A stretch of 64,000 nucleotides of DNA from Colwellia sp. BRX10-3 (GCF_014077505.1 NZ_JACGWA010000001.1:868001-932000); one strand, 5' to 3'. Counted from the stretch's first letter, positions 26,931 through 37,045 are shown. Notes: generated from the letters alone by a model not told the origin. Numbers and translations: made by a program.

Positions 26931-28145
26931 TTAACCCTCAATCACTTTCATTTCTTTGCCAATGCGAATAAAGGCTTCAATGGCTTTATCTAATTCAGCT
27001 TTGGTATGTGCGGCAGATATTTGCGTACGAATACGCGCTTGGCCTTTAGGTACAACAGGAAATGAGAAACCAATCACATAAATGCCCTCGGCTAATAAAC
27101 GATCCGCCATAGCACTGGCTACTTTTGCATCACCTAACATAACTGGAATAATCGCATGGTCTGCACCAGCACAGGTAAAACCTGCGGCTTCCATTTGCGC
27201 TCTAAAATACGCCGCGTTGTCTTTTAATGTTTTACGTAATTCGCCGCCTTCGGCTAATAAGTCAATTACGGTGATTGAAGCATTAACAATCGCTGGGGCC
27301 AATGAATTAGAAAATAAGTATGGACGTGAGCGTTGACGTAACCATTCAACCACTTCTTTTTTCGCGGCTGTGTAACCACCTGAGGCACCACCCATCGCTT
27401 TACCTAGCGTACCTGTGATAATGTCAACTCGGCCCATAACATCACAGTATTCATGGCTACCACGGCCTTGTTCACCGACAAAGCCAACCGCATGAGAGTC
27501 ATCAACCATTACCATGGCATTGTATTTGTCGGCTAAGTCACAAACCGCTTTCAAATTAGCAATAACACCGTCCATCGAAAATACGCCGTCTGTTGCAATT
27601 AACTTAAAACGCGCACCGGCTGCATCTGCTTCAATTAAACGCGCTTCAAGTTCAGCAGCGTCATTGTTTGCATAACGAAAGCGTTTGGCCTTACATAAAC
27701 GTACACCATCGATAATTGAGGCATGGTTAAGAGAGTCACTGATAATAGCGTCTTCTGGGCCTAATAATGTTTCAAACAAACCAGCATTAGCGTCAAAGCA
27801 TGAAGAATACAATATAGTATCTTCCATACCTAAAAAGGTACTTAACTTTTGCTCTAAGGTTTTATGAATGTCTTGTGTGCCACAGATAAAACGTACCGAA
27901 GCCATACCAAAGCCGTGCTCATCTAAACCTTGTTTAGCGGCCGCAATTAATGACGGGTGATTTGCTAAGCCTAAATAGTTGTTGGCACAAAAATTTACTA
28001 CTTTTTCGCCGGTGTTAACCGCCATTTGTGGTTGTTGCGCTGTGGTTATTACACGTTCAGCCTTATATAAACCGTCTTCTTTTACTTGGTTTATTTGCGA
28101 AGTTAAATGAGCATAAAAATTATTTGTGTTGGCAGAATCGGTCAC
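26931..28145 (-). CDS. kbl: Glycine C-acetyltransferase (2-amino-3-ketobutyrate CoA ligase)
   Basis: 404 residues, a PLP enzyme of the alpha-oxoamine synthase family. It splits 2-amino-3-ketobutyrate with CoA into glycine and acetyl-CoA. Markers are [31 protein letters not shown] (PLP-binding Asp and His) and [15 protein letters not shown], with the Schiff-base Lys in GTLGKA. The start is a GTG with AAGGAA upstream. It is the first gene of the kbl-tdh-glpE-glpG unit and divergent from the Lrp-family gene. Confidence 0.97.
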   Translation of the reverse strand: MTDSANTNNFYAHLTSQINQVKEDGLYKAERVITTAQQPQMAVNTGEKVVNFCANNYLGLANHPSLIAAAKQGLDEHGFGMASVRFICGTQDIHKTLEQKLSTFLGMEDTILYSSCFDANAGLFETLLGPEDAIISDSLNHASIIDGVRLCKAKRFRYANNDAAELEARLIEADAAGARFKLIATDGVFSMDGVIANLKAVCDLADKYNAMVMVDDSHAVGFVGEQGRGSHEYCDVMGRVDIITGTLGKAMGGASGGYTAAKKEVVEWLRQRSRPYLFSNSLAPAIVNASITVIDLLAEGGELRKTLKDNAAYFRAQMEAAGFTCAGADHAIIPVMLGDAKVASAMADRLLAEGIYVIGFSFPVVPKGQARIRTQISAAHTKAELDKAIEAFIRIGKEMKVIEG

Positions 28146-28252
28146 GGTAATTCCTTAAAAAGTAATTGTCTTTCAATAGTCGTATTATCAGCCTAGACGA
28201 CTTTATAAACAAAGTGACATTACGTGATAATTTGACCTTTTTTATAGTTAAA

Positions 28253-28272
28253 TTGACATATAGTTATGTCAA
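28253..28272. promoter_or_regulatory. Palindromic operator candidate between kbl and the Lrp-like gene
   Basis: TTGACATA-TAGT-TATGTCAA, a perfect 8-bp inverted repeat with 4-nt spacer. The left arm doubles as a -35 (TTGACA, 28253-28258) for the regulator gene, with TGTAAC at 28275-28280 as the -10 after 16 nt. Related half sites (GTGACAT, TTGACC) lie at about 28214 and 28232. This suggests autoregulation and control of kbl-tdh by the divergent regulator. Confidence 0.55.
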
Positions 28273-28321
28273 AGTGTAACATCTAAGGCTGTTTTTTGCT
28301 TTCTGTCGCCCAGGAGTGCTA

Positions 28322-28750
28322 TTGTTAACTGAAAAAGATGAAGAACTATTATCCATATTGCGACTAAACGCCCGAGCCAGTGTTTCAGACATGGCCAGAG
28401 CGACAGGTGTTTCAAGAACGGCGATCCAAAATCGACTCAATAAACTTGAAAACAATAATGTTATCGAAGCTTACAGCGTGGTGTTAGGAAGTGAATATAC
28501 TAGCGGATTAATTTCTTCAAACGTGTCATTAAAAGTAAATCCTAACTTGCGAAAAACTATCTGCTTAGCATTGCGAAAAGTTCACCAAATTAGCCATATT
28601 TATTCCATTAGTGGCGAATACGACTTATTGGTAACCATTCAAGCAGGCACGTTAGAGAAATTAAGTGAAGTGCTAAATATGGTGTGTTCACTTGAAGGTG
28701 TCGCAAGAACTAACTCCTCGATTATTCTCGATACTATTTTTAAACGCTAA
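28322..28750 (+). CDS. Lrp/AsnC family transcriptional regulator
   Basis: About 143 residues: an N-terminal helix-turn-helix (LLSILRLNARASVSDMARATGVSRTAIQNRLNKLE is the expected AsnC-type pattern) and a C-terminal RAM ligand-binding domain (ISGEYDLLVTIQAGTLEKLSEVLN). A TTG at 28322 is the likely start because AGGAG at 28312-28316 is 5 nt upstream. A GTG at 28316 is in frame, but overlaps that Shine-Dalgarno sequence. The divergent kbl-tdh genes suggest an amino-acid-responsive control of threonine breakdown; in E. coli Lrp regulates tdh. Confidence 0.88.
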   Translation: MLTEKDEELLSILRLNARASVSDMARATGVSRTAIQNRLNKLENNNVIEAYSVVLGSEYTSGLISSNVSLKVNPNLRKTICLALRKVHQISHIYSISGEYDLLVTIQAGTLEKLSEVLNMVCSLEGVARTNSSIILDTIFKR

Positions 28751-29569
28751 TTAATTCTTTAAGGTGCTGTGCAACCAAGTAGCAATATTTTCATTAAGGT
28801 AAGACTGATGTTTTAATAAATTATAACTTGAAGTATTCCCCTTGAATATTTGCAAAATAGAATGCATATCGCCATTCCAATCGAAAAGTTCTTGTGCATT
28901 CAACATAGCGTCTATTTGATGTTTTGCGCTGAGCAAGTAAATAGGCATGTCGGCTAAGTGCTTAAATTGTTCTTTATCGCCATAACTGAGTTCTGGCGCC
29001 AACATCACCAAACTTTTTACAGGCACTTTTTCTGCTAAGTAAATAGCTTGATTGCTGCTGCAGCCACTGGTTACTATACTAATGGCCTGATTATTTTTCA
29101 TTGCCCTTTGCAAATACTGATACGCTTTATAAACATCTTTTTGCCAATGCAACATCAAAGCCGCTAATTGCCCTTGATAGCTAACAATATCACCAGCCTG
29201 TTGACGAATATTTTGGTGCGAATATATATCACTTTGACTGCTACCAAAACCGCGTAAATCCAGTGCTAATAAGAAAAAACCCTGCTGTGCAAGTGCAGAG
29301 TACAAAGGCTGAAAATCTTTTAAGGCATGCTGACAATCATGCAATAGCAACACACCACCCGACGTTGCTAAACCGGCAGAGAACTGTGCTGATAACTTAA
29401 ATTCATCCGCAGCTAATATCTCCACCGTTTGCCCTGCAAGATCTTGATCTTTCGCTAACACAGGTTGAGCGACTATTAGTTGAGAAAAGCCAAGCGATAG
29501 TAAACAAAACATAGTTTTCAATGTTGAACGTTTACCGCTTTTAAACGCATTTTGTCGAAAAATCTTCAT
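28751..29569 (-). CDS. Exported alpha/beta-hydrolase-like protein
   Basis: 272 residues with a leader segment (SLGFSQLIVAQPVLA) after a basic N-terminus. The fold is suggested by VLLLHDCQHALKDFQPLYSAL, ALDLRGFGSS and SIVTSGCSSNQAIYLA. The nucleophile-elbow Ser sits in G-C-S-S-N rather than the usual G-x-S-x-G, so activity is uncertain. It ends 1 bp after the regulator's stop on the opposite strand. Confidence 0.65.
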   Translation of the reverse strand: MKIFRQNAFKSGKRSTLKTMFCLLSLGFSQLIVAQPVLAKDQDLAGQTVEILAADEFKLSAQFSAGLATSGGVLLLHDCQHALKDFQPLYSALAQQGFFLLALDLRGFGSSQSDIYSHQNIRQQAGDIVSYQGQLAALMLHWQKDVYKAYQYLQRAMKNNQAISIVTSGCSSNQAIYLAEKVPVKSLVMLAPELSYGDKEQFKHLADMPIYLLSAKHQIDAMLNAQELFDWNGDMHSILQIFKGNTSSYNLLKHQSYLNENIATWLHSTLKN

Positions 29570-29673
29570 AAGTTAACGTAAACATCCTTTCACAACTAAA
29601 CATAATATCATTGACATTTTTAGGCCAATATCGAAAAAAAGTGACATAAAAAACAGTGCCTAACTATTTTATA

Positions 29674-29698
29674 TCTTGCTTGATTTTTTTAAGCAAGA
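29674..29698 (+). promoter_or_regulatory. Inverted repeat upstream of waaA
   Basis: TCTTGCTT (29674-29681) and AAGCAAGA (29691-29698) flank GATTTTTTT. It lies between the start of the hydrolase-like gene and waaA and ends just before the waaA -10 element. It may be an operator. Confidence 0.35.
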
Positions 29699-29746
29699 TT
29701 TTAGGTATACTATTGAGAATTAATTGTTGATATTTGAGCTCTTTTG

Positions 29747-31039
29747 GTGCGTTTTACTCTCGCTTTATTGTTATACCGATTATTTTTATTACTGCTAACG
29801 CCACTACTATTAGTGGCACTACTACTGCGCTCAGTTAATCACCAAGCATATCGGCACCGACTGCTGGAACGTCTTGGTTTACTGTCTAGTACACTAAAGC
29901 CCGAAGGCATTATTGTTCATGCCGCAAGTGTTGGAGAAGTTATTGCTTTAAAACCTTTTATATCGCAACTGCTTAGCGACTATGCTGAATTGCCGGTCAC
30001 AGTCACTACCTTCACACCAACCGGCTCAGCACAAGTGCTAAAATTATTTGGAGATCAAGTACAACATTGTTATCTACCATTAGACAATATTTTTTCTACG
30101 AGATTATTTTTAAAGCGTTTAAAGCCCAAAGCTATGATTTTTATGGAAACCGAATTATGGCCAAATTTAATTGCTCAGTGCGCAAATAGCCCGATTAAAC
30201 TGCTGTTAATAAACGCTCGATTATCCGATAAATCAATGCGTAGCTACCAAAAAATAGCCTGGTTGATCACCCCGACAATTCGCTGTTTTGATAAAATATT
30301 AACCCAAAGCCAAGTTAACCAAGATAATTATTTGGCCATGGGCGCAAGCACTGAAATGTGTAAGTTATCTGGTAACTTAAAGTTTGATATCTCGTTAAAT
30401 AATGATGTTATCGCTAAACAACGTGAGTTAAAGAGTTTACTCACCGATAACCGCAAAATTTGGCTAATCGCTAGCACACATCCTGGTGATGAAACACTTG
30501 CATTGGCGGCATTTGAGCAAGTAAAACAACAAGACAGCAACGTATTGTTGATTATTGTACCTCGACACCCAGAGCGCTTTGAACAAGTAACTAAACTAGC
30601 GCAAGACGCAGGAAATAATGTCCTCAGGCGCAGCCAAAATCAGCAGGTAACACTTAATACCCACGTATGGGTCATGGACACTTTAGGAGAATTGCTCGCC
30701 GCATGTTCTCTAGCAAATGTAGTCACTATGGGAGGGAGCTTTAGTGAAATTGGCGGCCATAACCCATTAGAACCTGCATTATTTCAAAAACCAGTGATCG
30801 TTGGCCCAAATATGAGTAATTTTAAAGAGATATTAGCACAGTTAATTACTGCAAAAGGCATAATACAATTACCAGCCACTTCCAATATGCCGAAAACTCT
30901 AGCCCAAGAAGTACTAAGTTTGCTTACTGACGAAAGTAGTGCCCAAATGCTAGGGCGAAATAGTTATACCGTTGTTATGGCAAATCAAGGTGCAACAACA
31001 CAGTCTTTGACAGCATTAAGAACCTTACTTAAATCATAA
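29747..31039 (+). CDS. waaA: 3-deoxy-D-manno-octulosonic acid (Kdo) transferase
   Basis: 430 residues with one N-terminal membrane anchor. It adds Kdo to lipid A precursor at the inner membrane. IIVHAASVGEVIALKPFI, METELWPNLI, NARLSDKS and GGSFSEIGGHNPLEPA are WaaA signatures. The start is a GTG at 29747, with a TTG at 29744 also possible; no strong Shine-Dalgarno sequence. TATACT at 29706-29711 is a likely -10 element. waaA leads a dispersed core-LPS neighbourhood with kdkA and a GT9 gene. Confidence 0.95.
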   Translation: MRFTLALLLYRLFLLLLTPLLLVALLLRSVNHQAYRHRLLERLGLLSSTLKPEGIIVHAASVGEVIALKPFISQLLSDYAELPVTVTTFTPTGSAQVLKLFGDQVQHCYLPLDNIFSTRLFLKRLKPKAMIFMETELWPNLIAQCANSPIKLLLINARLSDKSMRSYQKIAWLITPTIRCFDKILTQSQVNQDNYLAMGASTEMCKLSGNLKFDISLNNDVIAKQRELKSLLTDNRKIWLIASTHPGDETLALAAFEQVKQQDSNVLLIIVPRHPERFEQVTKLAQDAGNNVLRRSQNQQVTLNTHVWVMDTLGELLAACSLANVVTMGGSFSEIGGHNPLEPALFQKPVIVGPNMSNFKEILAQLITAKGIIQLPATSNMPKTLAQEVLSLLTDESSAQMLGRNSYTVVMANQGATTQSLTALRTLLKS

Positions 31040-31072
31040 ATGCTCATGGTTAGAGTTAAGTTAAAGCCAAGA

Positions 31073-31672
31073 TTAAGCACCTGGCTTAAAATAAATTCTG
31101 ACACCTAACAAGGTTAACGAAATCAATAACACCAAACCGAATATTCCTAATACTTGATTTAACCCTTTATAGGGCGTCCATTGCAAATAGTGTACTTGGT
31201 ACAATAAGTTGATTAATTGGGTATCTTGGCCCTTTTGACTTAATCTCAGACTATTCCAATCAAGTGTAACCTCAACACCGGTACTTGTTTGCACCGACAA
31301 GCCGTTAACATGCTCAATTTCACCATAGCGCGCTTCATTCTGGCTAAACGCATCGTTTAATAGTGTTTTAAACTGTAAAGGTGTTGGCTCAGGTTTAGCT
31401 AAAAGTGATACCGGTTCTAGGTGTGCACTTTTGTTGTTAGCTTTCACCAGAAGGTGGTCACCTAAAATGGTTTTAACAACTTTCACTTCTTGCCAATTTT
31501 CCTGAGGTGTAATCGTCAACGATTGGCTCAATGGGTAGTTTTTTATTGATAATTGTTCAAAAGCACCTTGGTAACCGGGTTTAACAAAAAACACTATACC
31601 TGTAATTGTCCAGCCCAACATAGGTAACACCAAAACCAGCCCAATTAGCTTATGCAGCTTTCTAGTTTTCAT
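31073..31672 (-). CDS. PepSY-domain membrane protein
   Basis: 199 residues with membrane segments at about 8-30 and 172-194 and a periplasmic region between them. The N-terminal TRKLHKLIGLVLVLPMLGWTITGIVFFVKPGYQGAFEQL is the start of PepSY-TM proteins; the loop contains a PepSY-like stretch (RYGEIEHVNGLSVQTSTGVEVTLD). Relatives sit in iron- and redox-linked operons, but nothing here points to a role. It is convergent with waaA. Confidence 0.75.
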   Translation of the reverse strand: MKTRKLHKLIGLVLVLPMLGWTITGIVFFVKPGYQGAFEQLSIKNYPLSQSLTITPQENWQEVKVVKTILGDHLLVKANNKSAHLEPVSLLAKPEPTPLQFKTLLNDAFSQNEARYGEIEHVNGLSVQTSTGVEVTLDWNSLRLSQKGQDTQLINLLYQVHYLQWTPYKGLNQVLGIFGLVLLISLTLLGVRIYFKPGA

Positions 31673-31750
31673 TAATATTTTTCTTATTTTATTGATTGCT
31701 ATGCCAGAGGTTCAGCATAAACACTTAAGGCATTAGCCCGTTGATGATAG

Positions 31751-32194
31751 CTATGCTTTAGTGCGTTCTTGTGCCACTTCTTGCAATAACACTGGTGTCG
31801 TGAAGTCAGCCTGTTTATCTAAAGCTAGTGGAATTAACCAATGTAAATTCGGAATGATATTGTTTGGTAATTCAGTCAACTTGATAATATGTACTTGTTC
31901 TTGCTCAATGGTTTTAGCACTAAAGGCCAGATCAGAATGGGCAAAATATAGGTCTACATCATAACAATTGGGCCGGTATACTTTCGCAAAACAGGTCCAA
32001 TCGGCTTTATTGGTTGTGACACCTGTTTCTTCAATAAACTCTCTAACCATAGCATCGACAGACAACTCATTAGCTTCAATTTTACCGCCAATGCCATTAA
32101 ATAAACCTCGCTGCCATTGCGGGTTTATTTTCTTAATTAACACCACGTGGCTAGCGTTTTTTGAAAACAAGAAACCCGTAACATATTTTTTCAC
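31751..32194 (-). CDS. NUDIX hydrolase
   Basis: 147 residues from a GTG at 32194, chosen since AAGGA lies 6 nt upstream; the open frame continues to 32254 inside the next gene. The Nudix box GGKIEANELSVDAMVREFIEETGV is complete (Gx5Ex7REUxEExGU). It should hydrolyse a nucleoside diphosphate derivative with Mg2+; the substrate is not clear. It starts 19 bp after the GT9 gene and is probably co-transcribed with it. Confidence 0.88.
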   Translation of the reverse strand: MKKYVTGFLFSKNASHVVLIKKINPQWQRGLFNGIGGKIEANELSVDAMVREFIEETGVTTNKADWTCFAKVYRPNCYDVDLYFAHSDLAFSAKTIEQEQVHIIKLTELPNNIIPNLHWLIPLALDKQADFTTPVLLQEVAQERTKA

Positions 32195-32213
32195 ACATAT
32201 TCCTTGTGTTGGT

Positions 32214-33302
32214 TTAGCGCAACTCTGGATAGTTATCGATAATAACCCGTTCAATCGTTTTCTTTACTTCAGCAATGCTAATTTGCATCATTAAATCTTT
32301 ACCTTTAGCACGTGTTCCCCAAGGTAATTGTTCAACACTTTGCTTATATTGTAACTTTATAGCTGAAGCATAAGCACTGACGACATATTGAGGATATAAA
32401 TAAGGACCTGTGCGTTTAGGGTTACTATGAGCGTATAAACCCACAACAGGTGTTTTAACCGTAACCGCCATATGAGCAGGCCCGGTATCAGGTGCAATAA
32501 CTAAATGAGCAACTTTTAATACCGCCAATAACTGTTTTAGACTAGTTTGCCCAACTAAGTTTTGTATTTTATTTTCGCCTTCACTGAACTTACTTCGACT
32601 AATAATCGCCTCAGCAAGCAGTTTTTCCATGGTGGTTGGGCCGCCACATATCACCACTTTAAAACCACGAGCGATTAAATGCTCAGCCGTTTGCGAATAA
32701 CCTTCCGCATGCCAATTACGCTCTGCTTTACTCGCTGCAGGACAAATAACCGCAATAGGTTTACCGGCTTCATTAGCAGCACTGAGTTTTTCACTGGCCC
32801 ATAATTGCTCGCTATCTGCTAAAGGCATTTTCCACAACGGCGGGGGAACGTCTAGACCTAATACTTGTGCAAAGCCCATAAAACCATCGAGCACATGAGG
32901 TTGGCTTTGCTTAGCTATTTTTTTATTAGTGAATAACCACTGCCCCTCTTTTGCACGCTGGGTATCAAAGCCAATTTTAACTTTCGCTGAAATACAAAGG
33001 CTGGCAATACTCGCGCGCAATGCCACCTGCATATGCAATAGAACATCAAATTTACGGCCTTTAAGGTTTTGCCTTAAGTCGCGGTAGCCTTTTAGGCCGG
33101 CGCGTTTATCAAAAATAACGAATTCAACGCCATGTAGCCCCTTTAATAGGCTCGCTTCAATTTTGCCTATTACCCAAGTAATTTTGGTTTCTGGCCACTG
33201 TCGCTGAATATTTTGCACCATAGCAACGGCATGACAAACGTCACCGATGGCTGATAATCGCAATAAACATAAATTTTTCGGAGCAGATATTTGACCCAGC
33301 AT
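32214..33302 (-). CDS. Glycosyltransferase family 9 (heptosyltransferase-like), LPS core
   Basis: 362 residues from the ATG at 33302. The frame stays open to 33581, but this would run across the divergent kdkA start, and GT9 proteins begin with the LCLLRLSAIGDVCHAV motif seen just after this Met. Later motifs are HVLDGFMGFAQVLGL, VICPAASKAERNW and VIAPDTGPAHMAVTVKTPVVGLYAHSNPKRTGPY, the ADP-heptose binding loop. It probably adds heptose to the Kdo made available by WaaA, but which core residue is unknown. Confidence 0.88.
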   Translation of the reverse strand: MLGQISAPKNLCLLRLSAIGDVCHAVAMVQNIQRQWPETKITWVIGKIEASLLKGLHGVEFVIFDKRAGLKGYRDLRQNLKGRKFDVLLHMQVALRASIASLCISAKVKIGFDTQRAKEGQWLFTNKKIAKQSQPHVLDGFMGFAQVLGLDVPPPLWKMPLADSEQLWASEKLSAANEAGKPIAVICPAASKAERNWHAEGYSQTAEHLIARGFKVVICGGPTTMEKLLAEAIISRSKFSEGENKIQNLVGQTSLKQLLAVLKVAHLVIAPDTGPAHMAVTVKTPVVGLYAHSNPKRTGPYLYPQYVVSAYASAIKLQYKQSVEQLPWGTRAKGKDLMMQISIAEVKKTIERVIIDNYPELR

Positions 33303-33308
33303 AAAGGA

Positions 33309-33336
33309 TTCACCACAATAGGAGCAGAAATATAAT
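33309..33336 (+). promoter_or_regulatory. Promoter candidate for kdkA
   Basis: TTCACC at 33309-33314, a 16-nt spacer and perfect TATAAT at 33331-33336, all inside the 48-bp space between the divergent GT9 and kdkA starts. Transcription would begin at about 33343, so the kdkA mRNA would be nearly leaderless. Confidence 0.55.
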
Positions 33337-33350
33337 ATAGGCCTATTATC

Positions 33351-34106
33351 TTGAACAAGCCCGCAATTGTAAAACCCTGTAATGAAAAAACTTTTCAACA
33401 AGGCAATGTTTATTGTCGCTATGACAGCGATGAAGTCAGCGCTTTTATGCCCGAAATGCTTAATAGCGATTATTGGCAAGTAAACAATGCCATAGTCGGT
33501 AGTGCCCAAGGCCGCGGTACCACTTGGTTCATTGCGACGGATAACGCTGCTGGTATTATGCGAAACTGGGTATTGCGCCATTACTATCGTGGCGGTTTAA
33601 TTGGTAAAGTTATTAACGACCAATACTTATACACCGGCATTGCAAACACCCGCGCTGCCCGCGAATTTTCCTTACTAACATCTATGCGATCATTAGGTCT
33701 ACCCGCACCAAAACCCGTCGCTTTTCGTGTTATTAAACATGGCTTGTTTTATCGCGCTGATTTATTGTCATCACGTATCGAAAACGCTAGTGATCTAGTC
33801 GGCATACTCAGTAAACAAGAAATCAATCAGCTACTTTGGCAGCAAATCGGCAAAGTGATTAAAACCTTTCATCAGCAAGGTATTTATCATCATGACTTAA
33901 ATGCACACAACATTTTAATTGATGATAATGACAAAGTTTGGCTAATAGATTTTGACCAAGGCGAACAGCGAAAAAAGCGAGTTAAATGGCCAGAAGAGAA
34001 TATGGCTAGGCTGCTTAGATCATTTCGTAAAGAAAGCAATAGAGTATCGAATTTTCAATGGCGAGAAAAAAACTGGCAAGCGTTATTAAACGGTTACCAG
34101 TCTTAA
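33351..34106 (+). CDS. kdkA: Kdo kinase
   Basis: 251 residues. It phosphorylates the Kdo residue of LPS inner core, as in Haemophilus and Vibrio. GSAQGRGTTWFI is the nucleotide loop, LRHYYRGGLIGKVI a family signature, and GIYHHDLNAHNILI and WLIDFDQG the kinase catalytic and metal motifs. The start is a TTG; no ATG or GTG lies in frame before the conserved region. A TATAAT at 33331-33336 leaves a leader of at most 8-12 nt and no Shine-Dalgarno sequence. Confidence 0.92.
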   Translation: MNKPAIVKPCNEKTFQQGNVYCRYDSDEVSAFMPEMLNSDYWQVNNAIVGSAQGRGTTWFIATDNAAGIMRNWVLRHYYRGGLIGKVINDQYLYTGIANTRAAREFSLLTSMRSLGLPAPKPVAFRVIKHGLFYRADLLSSRIENASDLVGILSKQEINQLLWQQIGKVIKTFHQQGIYHHDLNAHNILIDDNDKVWLIDFDQGEQRKKRVKWPEENMARLLRSFRKESNRVSNFQWREKNWQALLNGYQS

Positions 34107-34155
34107 GAATTCAAATGGTGCCTGTGACTAAAGCTTATTATTACTGTGAAGGCGC

Positions 34156-34812
34156 TTATGCAGCATCTAAACTATCTTGGCAGCGTTGGCGATACATAGC
34201 GCGAGCTTCTAAGAATTCATCCTTAGCTGCATCGCTAATGTAAGGGTGAATTATGACTAATATTTTCAAAACACCCTGATAGAATACCGCGTCATTAATT
34301 TCGTTATCATTATTTTGTGTTTGATAAAAGCTCAACCAAAAAGTATTCACTAAACGTAAAATACTAACTATATCAGGTAAGTCTTCATCTGAAAAATCCA
34401 TCATGTTAGCGTTACGTAAAGATAGTAACAATTCACTTACACGTTGGGCAATAAAGCTTTGCACTTCCACATACTTATCATGCAGCAAGGGGTTTTTTGC
34501 GAGTAGTACCGGTAAATTACTGTAGAAGAAACGAAACTTCATCATCGCCTGAAATACCACATCCATATATAAAATAATGGCATCGAGTGGTTTTACATCG
34601 GGGCTTACTTCCGGCATGGTTTCTAATAAAAGATTACGCGCATACTCTTCATAAATGGAAAGTATAATGTCTTCTTTGTTGCGAAAATGGTAGTACAGAT
34701 TACCGGGGCTAATACCAAGATCGGCGGCAATGTGGTTGGTGGTAACATTACGCTCACCTTGTTCATTAAATAATACAATGCTGGCTTGAATTATTTTATC
34801 CCGAGTTTTCAT
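34156..34812 (-). CDS. TetR/AcrR family regulator
   Basis: 218 residues. The N-terminal HTH has KIIQASIVLFNEQGERNVTTNHIAADLGISPGNLYYHFRNKEDI, the TetR signature ending in YYHF. The ligand-binding C-terminal part is variable. It is divergent from the SnoaL-like gene, so it may control that gene. ATAGA-TTTT-TCTAT at 34839-34852 is a possible operator. Confidence 0.9.
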   Translation of the reverse strand: MKTRDKIIQASIVLFNEQGERNVTTNHIAADLGISPGNLYYHFRNKEDIILSIYEEYARNLLLETMPEVSPDVKPLDAIILYMDVVFQAMMKFRFFYSNLPVLLAKNPLLHDKYVEVQSFIAQRVSELLLSLRNANMMDFSDEDLPDIVSILRLVNTFWLSFYQTQNNDNEINDAVFYQGVLKILVIIHPYISDAAKDEFLEARAMYRQRCQDSLDAA

Positions 34813-34838
34813 GGATACTACTTCTTGTATTTGTTGTT

Positions 34839-34852
34839 ATAGATTTTTCTAT
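34839..34852. promoter_or_regulatory. Small palindrome upstream of the TetR gene
   Basis: ATAGA-TTTT-TCTAT, 27 bp upstream of the tetR-type start, in the divergent intergenic region. Short and AT-rich, so chance occurrence is possible. Confidence 0.3.
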
Positions 34853-34984
34853 CATACTATCAAAATAAGCCAATATTAAAGCATTTCGAGTAAATACTTT
34901 AAGTAAGCTTAATATTGACACCTGTTAGATTTGGTTGCATCTTAGCTTACAGTGAACAAAAACCAAACAAAAGGAATAATAAAA

Positions 34985-35946
<962 letters not shown>

Positions 35947-36125
35947 GCACAAAAGTGAGAGGAGTTATTGCTTGGCATACAGGCTATAAGCTGCAGCAAT
36001 ACACAGCAGATCAAATACTTTTGAATTGGTTTACGCTAAGTTAAAACAGCAATCACCCTCTGAAAAAGGCGTACGCTTATTTTGGATTTGAAAGGAAAAT
36101 TTAGATTTTTCTATCGATAAGATAT

Positions 36126-36160
36126 AAATAAGCGAGTACGAAATACGCACCCGCTTATTT
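36126..36160. terminator. Inverted repeat, possible weak terminator
   Basis: A 9-bp perfect stem with a 17-nt loop, 180 bp after coaD and 140 bp after the cspA stop (minus strand). No strong T-run follows. Confidence 0.3.
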
Positions 36161-36230
36161 AACCTGACGCTTGGATAAGAGCTTCATAAACACTTAAAGC
36201 TAAGTGTATTAATTAAATTTTATGCCTAAT

Positions 36231-36283
36231 AACGAAGTAGTATCGAGATTAGGTAAATTCGCTTATCCGCCGCTCAGGCTAAT
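36231..36283. repeat. Dispersed repeat, copy 1
   Basis: Starts AACGAAGTAGTATCG and contains AAATTCGCTTATC. By eye about 42 of 53 positions match the copy at 37093-37144. It lies directly downstream of cspA (minus strand). Confidence 0.45.
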
Positions 36284-36299
36284 GACAATGTGCTAGCGC

Positions 36300-36506
36300 T
36301 TAAACAGCAACTACTTTATTTGCACATGGACCTTTTTGTCCCTGGCCTACTTCAAACTCAACAGCTTGGCCATCGGCCAAAGTTGCGTATTCACCACCAG
36401 ATTGGATCTCTGAATGATGAACAAATAAATCTTTGCTGCCATCTTCTGGAGTAATAAAACCGAAACCTTTGTCTGCATTAAACCACTTAACTATACCTTT
36501 GCTCAT
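36300..36506 (-). CDS. cspA: Cold shock protein, CspA family
   Basis: 68 residues, one cold-shock domain: [20 protein letters not shown] with RNP-1 KGFGFI, and RNP-2 DLFVHHSEI. It binds single-stranded RNA and DNA and melts RNA structure. Exact paralogue (cspA, C, D or E) cannot be assigned. AGAG-rich sequence precedes the start on the minus strand. Confidence 0.93.
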   Translation of the reverse strand: MSKGIVKWFNADKGFGFITPEDGSKDLFVHHSEIQSGGEYATLADGQAVEFEVGQGQKGPCANKVVAV

Positions 36507-36614
36507 ATTATTCTCTTTGTCTTCGGTGAAAAATATAATTCTGACTTGCTATCACCATTACAAATCAGAATTTGAATTTATTTACGCTACGTTGAGCGAA
36601 AACCAGTTAGCTAA

Positions 36615-36938
36615 TTAACGCTGCTTTCCATTTTTATTTTTCATATTAGCGACCTTTCGCGCTATAGCAAGTAACTCAGCTGAAATATCTTCGCTACCCG
36701 CTTTTATTAACTTACTGACATCTCCCGAAGAGAATAGCGAACCACGCTCAGACTTTACGCCTAACGAGCGAACAAAATCTTTTGTTTTACCGGTACTACC
36801 CGTTTCAATATATTTAAAAATAACTTGTTCATTAAAGCTTTGAGGCTCTGCTTTTAGGGTAGTAATTTCGTCGTTAATTGCTTTAATTTCTAGCTCTAAA
36901 TTTTCAATTAATTCGGCGATGTTTTCATAAGATTTCAT
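36615..36938 (-). CDS. Small protein of unknown function
   Basis: 107 residues with no signal peptide or membrane segment. Residues 1-32 form a charged coiled coil (NIAELIENLELEIKAINDEITTLKAE). A basic region with GSTGKTKDFVRSLGVKSERGSLF follows, then SSGDVSKLIKAGSEDISAELLAIARKVANMKNKNGK. This could be a winged-helix or DNA-associated protein, but I do not recognise a family. It stands on its own, 108 bp upstream of cspA on the same strand. Confidence 0.55.
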   Translation of the reverse strand: MKSYENIAELIENLELEIKAINDEITTLKAEPQSFNEQVIFKYIETGSTGKTKDFVRSLGVKSERGSLFSSGDVSKLIKAGSEDISAELLAIARKVANMKNKNGKQR

Positions 36939-37045
36939 TAAGTTAATTAACCTGATATTTAAATAAGAGTTTTTTGTATCACTAATAATCTATCGCTTTA
37001 ATTGAATTATAATCTTAATGACAAAATTTTCTCAGTTATCAGGCC

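Larger units (their letters stand above)
35947..36299. other. Gap between coaD and cspA with two repeat features
   Basis: No gene. It contains the inverted repeat AAATAAGCG (36126-36134) with CGCTTATTT (36152-36160), a weak terminator candidate, and one copy of a dispersed 53-bp repeat at 36231-36283. Confidence 0.5.

Noticed and set aside
33303-33581. N-terminal extension of the GT9 gene up to 33581
   Set aside because: It would cover the divergent kdkA start and its promoter, and the extra 93 residues have no GT9 similarity.
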